Assembly: GCA_024500155.1 (NCBI GenBank)
Contig: CM044880.1
Location: forward strand, 4,278,001 to 4,342,000
Reading direction: 5' to 3'
DNA length: 64,000 bases
DNA from: Chenopodium formosanum
Lineage: Eukaryota > Streptophyta > Magnoliopsida > Caryophyllales > Amaranthaceae
Shown: positions 11,440 through 22,385 of the stretch, piece by piece
How positions within the stretch are numbered: position 1 is the first letter of the stretch
How the letters are laid out: each line of letters opens with the position of its first letter
Notes under the pieces: model-generated
Seen by the model: the letters and a program-made list of their open reading frames with translations, nothing else
The model's database searches: none
What the model was told of the DNA's origin: nothing
Program-made: the position numbers and the translations under genes

Positions 11440-12530
11440 TCAAAGAAACTTGTGACTTTTCAAGCGTGGGTCACCGGTCAATGTCACCGGAACTCCGGCG
11501 ACGGTGAACCTCATGACGTGAGTCTTCCAATTGGTAGTCACGGATCCCAATTTCTCTAACCATTGAATTCCAAGTATCACTTCGGCATTTCCCAAGGACA
11601 AGGGTAGGAAATCCTCTGTGATCGTAACACCTCCATCAAGCTTAATCACCACCTTCCTACACACCCCACGCCCTTTCTCCGTGTCTCCATTTCCGAGAGC
11701 CACCCTGAATTCCCCACTCCCACACACTTCTAGTGGTAGTTCCGACACTAGTTGTGCAGAAATGAAGTTATGAGTTGCTCCCGGGTCGATCATCACTGCT
11801 ATGTGTCGCCCCTTGACTTCACCACCTAACTTCATAGTTTTTGGGTTTGAAAGACCCACCACCGAACACAAGGATACTTCAATGGCAGGTTCACTAGGCT
11901 CCCACACTTTACTTTCTTCATCCACCTCAACACCATCTCTTTCTTCTTCTCCGGCAACCATGAGTGTGAGCTCCTTCCGTTTGCAACGGTGGGCCACACC
12001 CCACCTCTCGTCACATCGGAAACAAAGCCCCTTTGCTCTCCGGTCTTGCAGTCGACGGGTGGTTCCCACGGCCTTGCTAGCGGCAGAGGAACCAGGCTGT
12101 CCCAAGATAAGGTTCACTCTAGGGCCTTAGGCCAATTCTTTGGGCCCAAACTAATTGGCAGCCCATATTTTCTAATTAGCCCACCTTCTACTCCACTCTT
12201 CTCTACTGCTAGCACTTGCACCAACGACATTCGAACTTCTCCTCCAACCTCCACCTCCTTTCCGCAATTGGGCAACTCGATTTCTCTCCTCCATTCCTCA
12301 CCGCCATCTCCATCGCTTGGTCGAGGATGTAGGGATGTAACAACCGCATCTCAGCCTTTGATATCATCCCGTAAGCCGTTGATGAATTGGAACAACATCA
12401 AGCTCTCCGAAATGTCCTCCAATGGAAACGCCATCTCGATGAAACTCCGCCGATAATCCTCCACGGTGGTGGCCTGAACCACCGCCAGCCACTGTTCATG
12501 GAGTGAGCCGGCATTATGAGAAGTGCAAAT
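11440..12530 (-). pseudogene. Ty3/gypsy gag-protease remnant
   Basis: The open part (11440-12117, 225 codons) has a gag zinc knuckle CFRCDERWGVAHRCK near residue 32. After an acidic linker comes a retropepsin-like domain with VMIDPGATHNFIS (about residues 107-119) and VILGIQWLEKLG. Upstream, at about 12306-12530, the capsid part reads EDYRRSFIEMAFPLEDISES and LFQFINGLRDDIK. A one-base insertion near 12356-12361 breaks its frame, and the original would have run on to LLHPYILDQAMEMAV. The catalytic D-S/T-G is DPG here, so the protease is probably dead. No reverse transcriptase, integrase or LTRs were found nearby. It is a fragment of a plant gypsy element. Confidence 0.85.
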
Positions 12531-13032
12531 ATTACTTATGGAGACAATCGTGCCAAGACCATTAGCTACAGGTACCGCTACTGCATTCTTGACTTGAATG
12601 CACCTATTACACGTGTTACAAAAAAAAAATTACATTTAATTAAAACTTATCTTAAGAATTCTAACCTCTCCTTAATAGAGCCATAGAGTTGGTAACAAGC
12701 CTTACGTTTTCCCGTATGCTAAGCACTCTATCTTGCTCAAATCGTATGCGAATGAAGGACCGCAAAACTCACAAGTCGATGAAGAACAACCCTCACATAT
12801 ATTTACAATAATATGTACTACCATCCCATTTTCTAATTCGGATGAAGGACCGTATGTAACTATTTCTACACTATATTTACAACCATGTCTTTGGCTTCAT
12901 GCTCTTGAAGAAATGAGCAAATATTACTTGCTCTTTTGTAAACAATTGATATTTAGGGGGTGGGGTAAGGGGCACTTTTAAGATCATGTCAAATGACATT
13001 TGGTTACTCTAGTGTTATTTGTGCCTTTGTGC
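12531..13032. other. Intergenic DNA
   Basis: No gene is supported. A short phrase CGAATGAAGGACCG/CGGATGAAGGACCG occurs twice (about 12749 and 12839), and GCAAATATTACTT occurs at about 12527 and 12917, suggesting a small local duplication. Confidence 0.4.
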
Positions 13033-14135
13033 ATCTCTGCACTTATATCCAGTTTTTATAGCTTAAGTTGATGAACTTCAAATGTATGTGATGTTAAATT
13101 AACATTCAAAGATGGGAAGAAAGGAGAAAAGGATTGGATCCGTGAAATGCTATTTTGTAAACACAGATATGTGTCCAAGAGAAGTAAGATCTATGTTCAT
13201 GCATCTGGATACCCTACCTAGATTGTCCAAGTATGCAATCAGGTATAATGCTTCAAAAGTTTGTCCTATATGATCATTATAATTTTTTCTAACTGAATAA
13301 TGCAAAACGTGATGTAAGTGTACTTTCTACTAATAAATTTAACCAAATACTACTACTTGTTCAAAGTATCAGTTTGTGACAAATTTCATCACTTCCCTCG
13401 GTCTTGATATTATCCACCAGATTTTGATCATCAATAAAATCGATTATATCCTTAGATTTTTCGGCTGATAAAACCAAACCAATCCAGATGTTGTGCTCAC
13501 CGAATACTTTCAACATTATCCTATAATCAACCTTCTACTATTTGAATGATAAAATGTCACGCCGTGACCATATATGTATTTGTTATATTTGCTACAGAAG
13601 GAGAAGTTAGAGGAGGATTTGAAGGAGAAAAATAGGCTGGAAGCAATGTTGCTTGATTCCAGGAGAAGGTTGGAAGTTTTCGGTGAGCATCAGCATCTGA
13701 ATTGGTTTTATCAGCTGAAAAATATGAGGATATAATCGATCCTGTTGATGATCAAGATCTGGTGGATAATATCAAGACTGAGAGAAGTGATGAAATTTGT
13801 CAACAAGGATCAGTAAAACCAGTAGTTAACAGAGGAAATGTTGTCACAAACTGATCCTTTGGACAAGCGGTAGTATTTGCGTACATTTATTAGTAGAAAG
13901 TCCACTAATATCACGTTCTGCATTATTCAATTTAGTTGGATAATCTAGGTAGGGTATCCAGATGCATGAACATAGATCTTACTTAACTTAGACACATATC
14001 CGTGTTTACAAAATAACATTTCACGGATCTAGTCATTCAATCCTTCTCTCCTTTCCCCCCATCTTTGAATGCTAATTTAACATCACATACACATGAAGAT
14101 CATCAACTTAAGCTACATAAACTGGATAGAAGTGC
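13033..14135. repeat. Large foldback (inverted repeat) with ~450-bp arms
   Basis: The left arm (about 13033-13490) and right arm (about 13690-14135) are inverted copies of each other at clearly high but imperfect identity. The outer ends pair (TGCACTTATATCCAGTTTTT against the complement of ...AACTGGATAGAAGTGCA). The middles pair (CATGAACATAGATCT region, AGTAGAAAGT region). The inner ends pair (CACCAGATTTTGATCATCAA against TTGATGATCAAGATCTGGTG). The ~200-bp spacer holds an exon-like stretch after a GCTACAG acceptor reading KEKLEEDLKEKNRLEAMLLD, a coiled coil that I do not recognise. A transcript would fold into a long hairpin. Confidence 0.75.
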
Positions 14136-14922
14136 AATAAAAAGAAAGAAAAAGATAGAAAAATGCGAAAACTAAAGTGTATGTATGAATTGGTCTATGA
14201 TACTCAGTGTATGTTGTTCGATGCATGATGTTTGTAAAGGATCAATTAAGCGTCACTTGATTGACATACATAAAAATACCTTCAGATACCACACGAATAC
14301 AATTCAACAAGAGCAAATAGTCCATACTTCAAAATTAGGTGGTAACTAATGCTATTTGTCTTAAAGTTCTAATGCACAAAGTGTAATATGAATATGCAAC
14401 ACCCAAGTAATAGAAAATAGCAGCCATCAATCATATATGCAGATATGCAGGGGTAATTTGCCTAACTAACTCAAATGAAGGAGTATAAATTTCGACACCA
14501 CCTCCCCATAAAACGGACTAAACCAAAAATTAAAATTAAATCGTAAATCATATATATCATTTCCAGCTAACTAAGCCAGCATAAAACGCATAATTCAGCT
14601 AACTAAACTAGCATAAAACACATAATCTAGCTGAAATCAACAGAGCAAAAAATTCGGATATGATTTAATACAACAAAAAAAACTAACATATATCACCCAT
14701 TTGGACCAATTAGAAAACAGAGGCAATTCTAATTAAAATAAGCTTTTTTTTTTTTTATTATATTAGAAAGGTATGCAACTAAGTAAAATAGGCTTCTTCT
14801 TACTATATTAAAAAGGCATGCAACCCCTTAAAAAATAGAAAAAGTATGTAACTAGGATCTAAAGATCTCCACTATGAAGTATGCAAGCTAACCCAAATTC
14901 CATAGAAATGTTCATGTTTGGT
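14136..14922. repeat. Dispersed repeat family shared with 15.2 kb and 32.4-32.7 kb
   Basis: The stretch 14191-14311 (AATTGGTCTATGATACTCAG to CAACAAGAGCA) recurs almost unchanged at 32571-32699. The stretch 14500-14610 (CACCTCCCCATAAAACGGAC through CAGCATAAAACGCATAAT) recurs at 32427-32525 and in part at 15275-15355. No coding function is seen. Confidence 0.65.
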
Positions 14923-15209
14923 CATACCACCACTACGTCTCCGTTTGAGTCACGATTTCGGCACCGTGTCAACCTATTTCACGGGGTCCCCACTCCCGCC
15001 GAACGGCGACATTGAACCGATTTCGTTCCTCGAGACGGTCCACGCAAGCGGTAGTACCGAAGTGCCACATGCTCATACCACAACTACGCCTCCGTTTGAG
15101 TAACGATTTCAGCACCGTGTCAACCTAATTCACGGGGTCCCCACTCCCGTTGAACAGCGACATAGAACCAATTTCGTTCCTTGAGACGGTCCACGCAAGC
15201 GGTAGTGAG
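14923..15209. repeat. Tandem duplication, 151-bp unit, GC-rich
   Basis: Unit 1 starts CATACCACCACTACGTCTCC at 14923 and unit 2 starts CATACCACAACTACGCCTCC at 15074. Both run through CACGGGGTCCCCACTCCCG to CACGCAAGCGGTAGT. Differences are mostly C to T or G to A type, as expected if cytosine methylation and decay have acted. An open frame (14918-15103) crosses it but stops in the second copy. Confidence 0.75.
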
Positions 15210-16022
15210 CATGTTTGTAAAGGATTAATTAAGCGTCACTTGATTGACATACATAAAAATACCTTCAGATACACATAAAACGGACTAAACCAAAAATTAA
15301 AATTAAATTGTAAATCATATATATCATTTCCAGCTAACTAAACCAGCATAAAACGCAAATAGACCGAATAAACTGCACTGAAATATAAACAAGTCAAGCT
15401 AAAAAATTAGACTTGGGTAGGTTTATTGATATCGTACCACTTAATTATCATCCTTATGGGGTAAATTACTCATTCAAGTGTTACAAACTGAGCCTAATTT
15501 GTAAAGATGCTGCTGAATAAAGACAACTGTAATCCTACTTATATATTTAGTTTTCTTTGTTCTCCGACACGATACGACGCTCAACACGGCTCTAGAAAAA
15601 TGTCGGAAAATAAGTGTCGATATCCGGTTCACCGTTGACCCAATTATCTACTTTGTAATTTCAGACCAAATTTAGACCAAAAACCTATATTTAAAGTTTA
15701 TAAAATGGAGGACACCTACAAGCAATAAAACGATGGGGCTTATTGAAACCTGAGAGGTGTTTTTCCACAGTGGATATATCCACCATGGGCCCATGGCTGA
15801 CATGGCAGCTATTTCACGAAAGCGAAGAAAGAGAAAGAGGGAAGACAGCTTTAGTGTTGTATTTTATTGATGTTGGGGCATGGAAATTGAACTAGATTTA
15901 ATTCTCATATTCACTACATTTAATTGAATGGTGGGGTAAAACAGAAGTAGGCCATGTGGCTTTTTATGAAGTTTTTTTTATTTATATTTTTACCATGTTT
16001 TTTTTTTATTTTCCATGTATAA
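15210..16022. other. Intergenic DNA
   Basis: Apart from the start, which belongs to the dispersed family shared with 14.5 kb and 32.4 kb, no gene or strong structure is seen. Confidence 0.45.
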
Positions 16023-16024
16023 TA

Positions 16025-16285
16025 CTTCATCCGTTTGGAATTAGTTGCAACATGGGTGTGGGCACAGAGATTATGGAAAAGGGAGTTAGTGGGTTTTAGT
16101 CCCCACGACCCACGTAGGGTATGAGATTTAGACAAAGAAGCCCTTGTATAATGAAAAGGGAGTGTTGGTCCCCACATAGAGAACTTTTGGTATATTATTA
16201 GGAAAAACTTACTAGTTAGTGATGTCGCAACTAAACAAAACATCCATTTTAGGGAAGTGTTGCATCTAATTCCAATTGGAGGAAA
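16025..16285. mobile_element. Stowaway-like MITE
   Basis: The left end CTTCATCCGTTTGGAATTAG(TTGCAAC) is an imperfect inverted repeat of the right end (GTTGCAT)CTAATTCCAATTGGAGGAAA. TA flanks both sides (16023-16024 and 16286-16287), as for Tc1/mariner-derived Stowaway elements. It is about 261 bp long and has no transposase. Confidence 0.65.
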
Positions 16286-16367
16286 TATCATTAATGCTTG
16301 TACTTGCGCTCAGATAAAGGGAAGATACAGAACCTAGTATGAAGAAACGATTTTATATCCTATCTTT

Positions 16368-16751
16368 AAGGTCGTATTTGGCTAAAATGATCAAGAAGAT
16401 CAGTAGGTAGAAAACTATTGTTGCTCATATACTAGGCTCATTGTCGCTCTTGTTTGTATATATTTTTTTGTTTTGGCTACTTTGACCAAGGATCCTTGTA
16501 AGTAACTCATCAGGTAACAACTACACCTACTTCTACCTTAAAATCATTGTTTTTAAGGTCGTATTTGGCTAAAATGATCAAGAAAATCTGTAGGTAGAAA
16601 ATTGTTGTTGCTCATATACTAGGCTCATTGTTGCTCATTGTCGCTCTTGTTTGTATATATATTTTTGTTTTGGATACTTTGACCAAGGATCCTTGTAAGT
16701 AACTCATCAGGTAACAACTACACCTACTTCTACCTTAAAATCATTGTTTTT
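16368..16751. repeat. Tandem duplication, ~187-bp unit
   Basis: Copies begin AAGGTCGTATTTGGCTAAAA at 16368 and 16555 and end TAAAATCATTGTTTTT. The second copy carries about 11 extra bases from a local TCATTGTTGC slip. Apart from a few base changes they are identical, so the duplication is recent. Confidence 0.8.
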
Positions 16752-17018
16752 ATTGGAGCTTGTGCCCATCTTATTGTTTTTCAAATTGTACAATTTTTAA
16801 ATAATATGAATGTCCGGATACTTTATATGGTAGCTGTATCTAGGTACGTCGAAGTGTTGGCCAAAATTTTGGAGTGGAGTGTTGATCCTTTGACAGTCAG
16901 ACACGACATCCAAATCCGAGTCAGTGTAACAGAACTATATTCTTTTCTTGTAAAAGCAAAATAAACTATTCAGCCAAAAGCATAAACAAAAAAGCAGATA
17001 AAAATGAGAGCCATTTAC

Positions 17019-17269
17019 CTGGGTAATACTCAAAACAGCATCAACATGAATGTCAGAGCCTTCTCTTCGGAAAACTGGGTCTTCTCTAACCTGGGGTGCA
17101 ATTTTGGTAAGATCATTGCAGCAGCAGAACTAGCAATGGCAACAGTAGATACCAGGAGCAAGAATTATCAAGGATACCTTAATGACAACATAAAGATCAC
17201 CTGGCCCGTATCCATCAGGATCAGCTCCACCACTTCTAGATACCTTCATTGTTTCATTATTATCCACAC
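17019..17269 (-). pseudogene. DnaJ (GFA2/mitochondrial Hsp40 type) two-exon fragment
   Basis: Exon A (17178-17269, 92 nt) reads VDNNETMKVSRSGGADPDG then GPGDLYVVIK. Exon B (17019-17090, 72 nt) reads VREDPVFRREGSDIHVDAVL then SITQ. They are joined by an 87-bp GT-AG intron (17091-17177), and flanking acceptor (TTTACAG) and donor (GTAAAT) sites are present. This is the C-terminal substrate-binding beta-domain of type I DnaJ proteins, closest by eye to plant mitochondrial GFA2. The J domain, the zinc fingers and the remaining C-terminus were not found in flanking DNA. It is therefore an isolated genomic fragment with intact reading frame. Confidence 0.8.
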
Positions 17270-17670
17270 CTGTAAACACACCAAAATGTCAATATTGTTA
17301 TGGAGCTGGTTTCACCAAAATGTCAATATTGGTATGGAGCTGGTTTCCACGACATAAAAAGAATGGTTATCATCCAGCCTCAAGCTGGCTGCTTCTAACC
17401 CAGCATATAATCTCACACCACCAAAAGGAGACATGGAAAAGCCATAATGACATATAACTTTAAAATATAAATAAGCAACTTCTTGTGTTGATTTTGAAAT
17501 ACCAGCCTAGCTACTCCATCGAGAGAATTATAATACCACTAAAAACACAAACAAAGCTAGTTGCAATAATATATATAGGATTTGCAAGTACTTGATGCCA
17601 CTGTCCATGTAAAGTCGGCTGTCACATGTAGGTTTGCAACATGGTGCAATCGCCTTTATCTGGGAGCTCC
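17270..17670. other. DNA between the DnaJ fragment and the 280-bp duplication
   Basis: No further DnaJ exon is recognised. A short phrase CACCAAAATGTCAATATT..TATGGAGCTGGTTTC is repeated at about 17279 and 17309. Confidence 0.4.
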
Positions 17671-18230
17671 AGATTCATAATAACAGCAACGCCAATGATG
17701 AGCAATCAATCAAATAAAGAACAGGTGATATGAAAAAAATAGATATAAACAAATGGAAGAGATATACTTTTCCATCTCTCTCCTGAATTACGTGGAGAGA
17801 TGCTTACAGATATATACATTGTAGCCTTCTTAGCTTGAATTACATATAGCACACAACCAACCCGCAATCCAAATTCCAAAAGCACATACTATCCACTAAT
17901 TTGGAGACTCGCCGACTCGGCCAACAATAATCATAAATACCCCCCCACCCAGATTCATAATAACAGCAACGCCAATGATGAGCAATCAATCAAATAAAGA
18001 ACAGGTGATATGAAAAAAATAGATATAAACAAATGGAAGAGATATACTTTTCCATCTCTCTCCTGAATTACGTGGAGAGATGCTTACAGATATATACATT
18101 GTAGCCTTCTTAGCTTGAATTACATATAGCACACAACCAACCCGCAATCCAAATTCCAAAAGCACATACTATCCACTAATTTGGAGACTCGCCGACTCGG
18201 CCAACAATAATCATAAATACCCCTCCACCC
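17671..18230. repeat. Near-identical 280-bp tandem duplication
   Basis: Copies at 17671-17950 and 17951-18230 start AGATTCATAATAACAGCAAC and are the same base for base except at the C-run where they join (ccccccaccc against cccctccaccc). The duplication is therefore very recent, or it could be an assembly artefact. It is non-coding. Confidence 0.9.
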
Positions 18231-18477
18231 CCAATGGACCAAAAATTAAATAAATAAATAAAGAAAATAATAATGGATAGGGTCAAATAACATAATTAAA
18301 AGAAACAAATAACCAGCTACAAACAGAAACATGCATAATCTGCTAATTAAAAAAAAAAACATACATATTATTCACCACTAACAAGAAATTTGATTGAATC
18401 TCGAAAATGGTTCACCACCAGATAGGAAAAAAAAAAAAAAAAAAAAAAAAAAAGCCAGCATTATAGTGAAGACATCC

Positions 18478-18775
18478 CAATTATGTATGAAGCTTTCAAG
18501 GTATGGACTGGTAATTCATCAGCAAAAAAAATGCTCTAAGAAGAAACTATTAATGACAAATACAGTATACAGCAGCATGAACATATTTAGTTGTAATGCG
18601 AAGACTACTTGAGAATATTGTTGCAATTATGTATGAAGCTTTCAAGGTATGGACTGGTATTTCATCAGCAAAAAAAAATGCTCTAAGAAGAAACTATTAA
18701 TGACAAATACAGTATACAGCAGCATGAACATATTTAGTTGTAATGCGAAGACTACTTGAGAATATTGTTGCAAGT
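18478..18775. repeat. Tandem duplication, 147-bp unit
   Basis: Copies start TTATGTATGAAGCTTTCAAG at 18481 and 18628 and run to CTTGAGAATATTGTTGCAA. They differ at a couple of bases and in the length of one A run. A poly-A tract of about 28 bases lies just upstream (18426-18453). Confidence 0.85.
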
Positions 18776-19285
18776 ATTAACTATACATTTTGGCCTTATT
18801 GCTTGAATGATGGGTATCTAGTTATGTAGCAACAACTTAATTGCCCCATTTTTCAATTTTGTAGGATCTTACGATTCTGTGATCCAATTTTACCGATTCG
18901 ATCCTACTCCCCTCATCGATCCAACCTGAGATCCTGATCCTAACAACCTTGGTTACAACTAAAACCTATTTCAACCGTTTTATCCAAATTCAAGCCGTTG
19001 GTGAATTAATACATATGAGAAGCTCGAATCTTTATGCATGATGGTTCGAGTAGGTATTGTTATTGAACGTTTGATTACATTGAGATACTTGGTGGGGGAG
19101 GGGATGTATTTCATGTTTTGGCTACATGATCATCTAACTTTAAGGAAGTTTTGCAGCCTACTGCAGAGTTCAAAAAAAAAGAGGGGAAGTAAGATGATAG
19201 CCAAGTAAAGAAAATGACACATTTCATATATCATAACAGAGATATATAATATTGGAGCAATGATACCACCAGACACCCAAAAAAA

Positions 19286-19330
<45 letters not shown>

Positions 19331-19348
19331 CTTATAGAAGATACATAC

Positions 19349-19748
19349 CAAGCCAGATATATGACACATTTGGGCAAGCTCAGAGCAAAAACTGCGAGCA
19401 ACGCCATCTTGCACATTGCGTGAAAAATTTATGCAGAACCAGTTGTTCACTGTTCCCCCGTTCACCATTTTCTGCCAAAAAGAAATATTAACGAAAGGGA
19501 CTATTTTTGAACTATTTTCCAGTTATAACACGTATATCAAGATAACCAAAACATCCAAAATTTCCCTACACATGGCATTGTGGCCACCAAACTTCCACAA
19601 TTACATATTCCATATCAATAATCATTAGACATGAGCATACCCAGGATGCAGGAAGAACACGTGCTTCAACACTAGCAAGCCACTCATCAATTTTAATCCC
19701 AAATTCTTGTGCATAAGGATCAGCATGGTAAGCATTGTGATGAACAGT
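19349..19748 (-). pseudogene. ARGONAUTE1-type (AGO1/AGO10 clade) two-exon fragment
   Basis: Two exons lie on the minus strand. The first (19641-19748, 108 nt, phase 0, CAG acceptor and GTATGC donor) reads HHNAYHADPYAQEFGIKIDE then WLASVEARVLPASW. The second (19349-19471, 123 nt, phase 0, GGCAG acceptor and GTATGT donor) reads KMVNGGTVNNWFCINFSRNV then QDGVARSFCSELAQMCHISGL. These are the L2/MID-junction blocks of plant AGO1. The exon that should lie between them (LKYHDTG...QVGQWNMMNK) is missing: only ~170 bp of other DNA separates the two. No PAZ or PIWI (DEDH) part is present. It cannot make a slicer, but the splice sites look intact. Confidence 0.85.
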
Positions 19749-19749
19749 C

Positions 19750-20014
19750 TGGATCAGCAACCAAATAGATCAATTATATAGTAATAACAATGCATTGCAT
19801 CACACTCATTAGGAAAGTGCTGTCTGATAAACGCAAAAGATCACCTACACAAGCTTGCCAAACATTTGATGGTGACCACTTATAAGTAAAAGATACGCTC
19901 AAACACGTTAATAAGGTGACCACTTATAAGTGTTCTGAATTCATCCTCATGAACCCACAAAAAAGAAAAACAGCATAATAGTAGACAAGAAAAAAAAATT
20001 CAAGTTCTGAATTC

Positions 20015-20046
<32 letters not shown>

Positions 20047-20672
20047 TAAAGCAAACGCATGCATAGCTTTCTCTCTGAGAGCTAATACTTCTTAAACGCA
20101 TGCATGAAAAAAGTCTTTTTGGTTTATCTCTTGCAAGAGAATTTTCCTAGCGATCCCAGCATTATCCTAATCGAAAATCCAGAATTAATCTTATTATATA
20201 ATCTTATTGTAAGCATGGGAAAAAAGTTACAAGCCATACCGCTAATAAGGGTAATCTGATCCCAAGCGCCCAAAACCTAATATTTTTTGCTGTGAATACT
20301 CCACAATCAACTACATTATTTTGCTTTGGATTATCTTCCACATATTTGATGGTCCAAGTTTTGTCATCAAACTTGAGTTTCATATGTTGTATACTATAAC
20401 ATTACAAGACTGATTACGGAATTTTGTTCATTATTAAAAGAGAATACCAAAAAATTGGATAAACGTTGGACGCATCAAGATTCAAGCATATTAGCAATAA
20501 TTTCATGAAGCAAAAAGCAAGAGATTCAATTGAGAATAAACTCAAACAAAACAGAAAAATGGCTTATATTACCTTCCAGGGGTAATCACATTCATTGAAC
20601 TCAAAATAACCTTAAAATGTGATTAAAAAAAATTGAAAAAGACAAATCTCCACATAATAAACTTCTTGTACA
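19750..20672. other. Intergenic DNA, possibly AGO1 intron-derived in part
   Basis: No further AGO exon was recognised. An AAT microsatellite lies at about 20012-20046. The words AACGCATGCATG and CGCATGCATAG near 20053-20105 form a short local repeat. Confidence 0.4.
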
Positions 20673-21639
20673 GAAAGTGATTTATCCATACATTAGGAAA
20701 TAGACTATTAATCAACCAGTGTAATACACGCATGTCAGTAATACAACAAACCTTGACCAAAGTCACACATAAACCCATCACAATAACATGAATTGAAAGG
20801 GTAACCAAGCAATCATTCAACATTCCAGAAAATACTCTTTCTACACTTGCCGTTGCAACGGATAGAGTTAGAACCAACTACAAAAGCAACTAACTTGATA
20901 ATACAGTATAGCTAAAAGCCTAAAACACTAATAGTGAGCTTAGCACTGAACATATACAAATTCAAGGCAATCACTATATCCAATTGACCAATTCTAATAT
21001 CAATTTCAAAAAATCAGAAATGCAATTATCCAAACGAATCCATTCCAAAAAAAATCAGAAACCCTAAGTTCTTAACCCCCTAATTTCATAGATTAAATAT
21101 GAAATCATCAAATTTACTAGCCCATTGTCGATTTATAATATCAATTTCAAAGAAAAAAAAATCAGAAATTCAATATTATCAATTCCAAAATTAATCAGAA
21201 ACCCTAACTCTCTAATTTGATAAATTTAATAACAGATCAACAATTTCAAAGAACATACACACTAATTGACTAGATTAAATAACACAAACAACTCAATTAA
21301 GCACAAAATCAATCCAACAAGTCAGCAATTAGTGTATAATACGAAATTAAAACTTGAAAATAATCAAAGTTACCTAGAAGGCTGTAGGTGTGGAGGCAGT
21401 CCTGGAGTGCGGCTGTACGGTGGGCCGTGGGCGCTGGACGGTGGCTGGAAGGTGCGGCACAGCGGAGGGGCGGTGGCTGGAATGTACGGCGGCAGGCGGC
21501 AGCGGTGTGGTGATTTCCGTGACTGTGTGAATCGTGAATCGTGAGATGTGAAGAGTGAGGGAGACGTGTGAATGTGAGTGAAGAGTGAGAATCGTGACTG
21601 TGTGAGACTAGTGACACGAAACGGTTTAGACCTATTCAT
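20673..21639. repeat. Segmental repeat copy A (~0.97 kb), paired with 29434-30423
   Basis: From GAAAGTGATTTATCCATACA to AACGGTTTAGACCTATTCAT this segment matches 29434-30423 in the same orientation with only scattered substitutions. Small indels, including a 20-bp difference near the right end, are the other changes. The left 200 bp carry a hAT transposase remnant on the minus strand. The right part holds a GC-rich stretch (about 21385-21500) followed by GTGAATCGTGA-type short repeats. Confidence 0.9.
20750..20877 (-). pseudogene. hAT transposase C-terminal (dimerisation) remnant, copy A
   Basis: The minus strand reads VLTLSVATASVERVFSGM directly followed by LNDCLVTL. In hAT transposases the block LTLPVATASVERAFSAMK.. 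is followed some 20 residues later by ..WLNDCLVTYIE, so an internal piece is deleted here. The rest of the transposase is absent. A second, nearly identical copy is at 29511-29638. Confidence 0.75.
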
Positions 21640-22011
21640 ATTTCAGCCCAATAGACAATGGACCAAACTCTGTAAATATAAGAAAATGAGCAAAATAACC
21701 CATAAAAACTAAAATCAGCAAAACTGCAAAAAAAAAAAAAAAATTTGAATTTTTGATTATTGAAACGGGTTCTATATAGTCACGGTGTAACATTTTTAAT
21801 TTTTCTTGAAGGAACAATGTGTGACATGTTAATACATACAGTACTCTAATGTTTAAAGTCTGATATCGTACCTTAGTAACAAATGCTTCTTTATCTATCT
21901 GCACTTCATAGATGCTCAACTCGAGGTCTGCAATTGTCTGAAACTTTAAGTTTTTGTAATGCAATGCAGTTTGTGACAATATTTTCTCTGTTATTAATTT
22001 ATTATAAAAGA

Positions 22012-22204
22012 AATACTTCTCAATTTCTTGGTTCTGCATCTCCTTAAACTTGGTCGCCTCTTGAGCCTTAAAATGGAAGAAATACTTCTCAATTTCTTGG
22101 TTCTACATCTCCTTAAACTTGGTCGCCTCCTGAGCCCTGAAATGGAAGAAATACTTCTCAATTTCTTGGTTCTGCATCTCCTTAAACTTGGTCGCCTCCT
22201 GAGT
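22012..22204 (-). repeat. 69-bp repeat array, block 1 (about 3 copies)
   Basis: Head-to-tail copies of a 69-bp unit which on the minus strand encodes EATKFKEMQNQEIEKY followed by FFHFRAQ. The unit consists of a 12-nt splice-acceptor-like tail (CTTCCATTTCAG) plus the first 57 nt of an exon. The array continues into a minus-strand open frame to 21632 (ITEKILSQTALHYKNLKFQT and on), which I do not recognise. Confidence 0.85.
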
Positions 22205-22385
22205 AACATCCAAAAGCACAGCGTTCTTACTGCTACTATCTACACCGGCAACAAGTTCTGCAACAATTTCTGAACTTTGGGGATTCGAGTAGACCCACCA
22301 ACAAGGACAACATCATCAATATCACTCTTCTCCAATTTTGCATCCTTCAAACACTTTTCAACATGGTCCAAACAATCCAAGAACA
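22205..22385 (-). pseudogene. Hsp70 fragment plus adjoining exon, duplicate of 24583-24765
   Basis: This segment repeats 24583-24765 almost exactly. On the minus strand it carries Hsp70 residues around LDHVEKCLKDAKLEKSDIDD and VGGSTRIPKVQKL. That is part of the Hsp70 ATPase domain near its C-terminal end. It passes into a sequence reading AELVAGVDSSSKNAVLLDVT and then into the 69-bp array. Confidence 0.75.

Noticed and set aside
11801..12456. Plus-strand frames opposite the gag-protease remnant
   Set aside because: The minus strand carries clear gag and retropepsin motifs; the plus frames have none.
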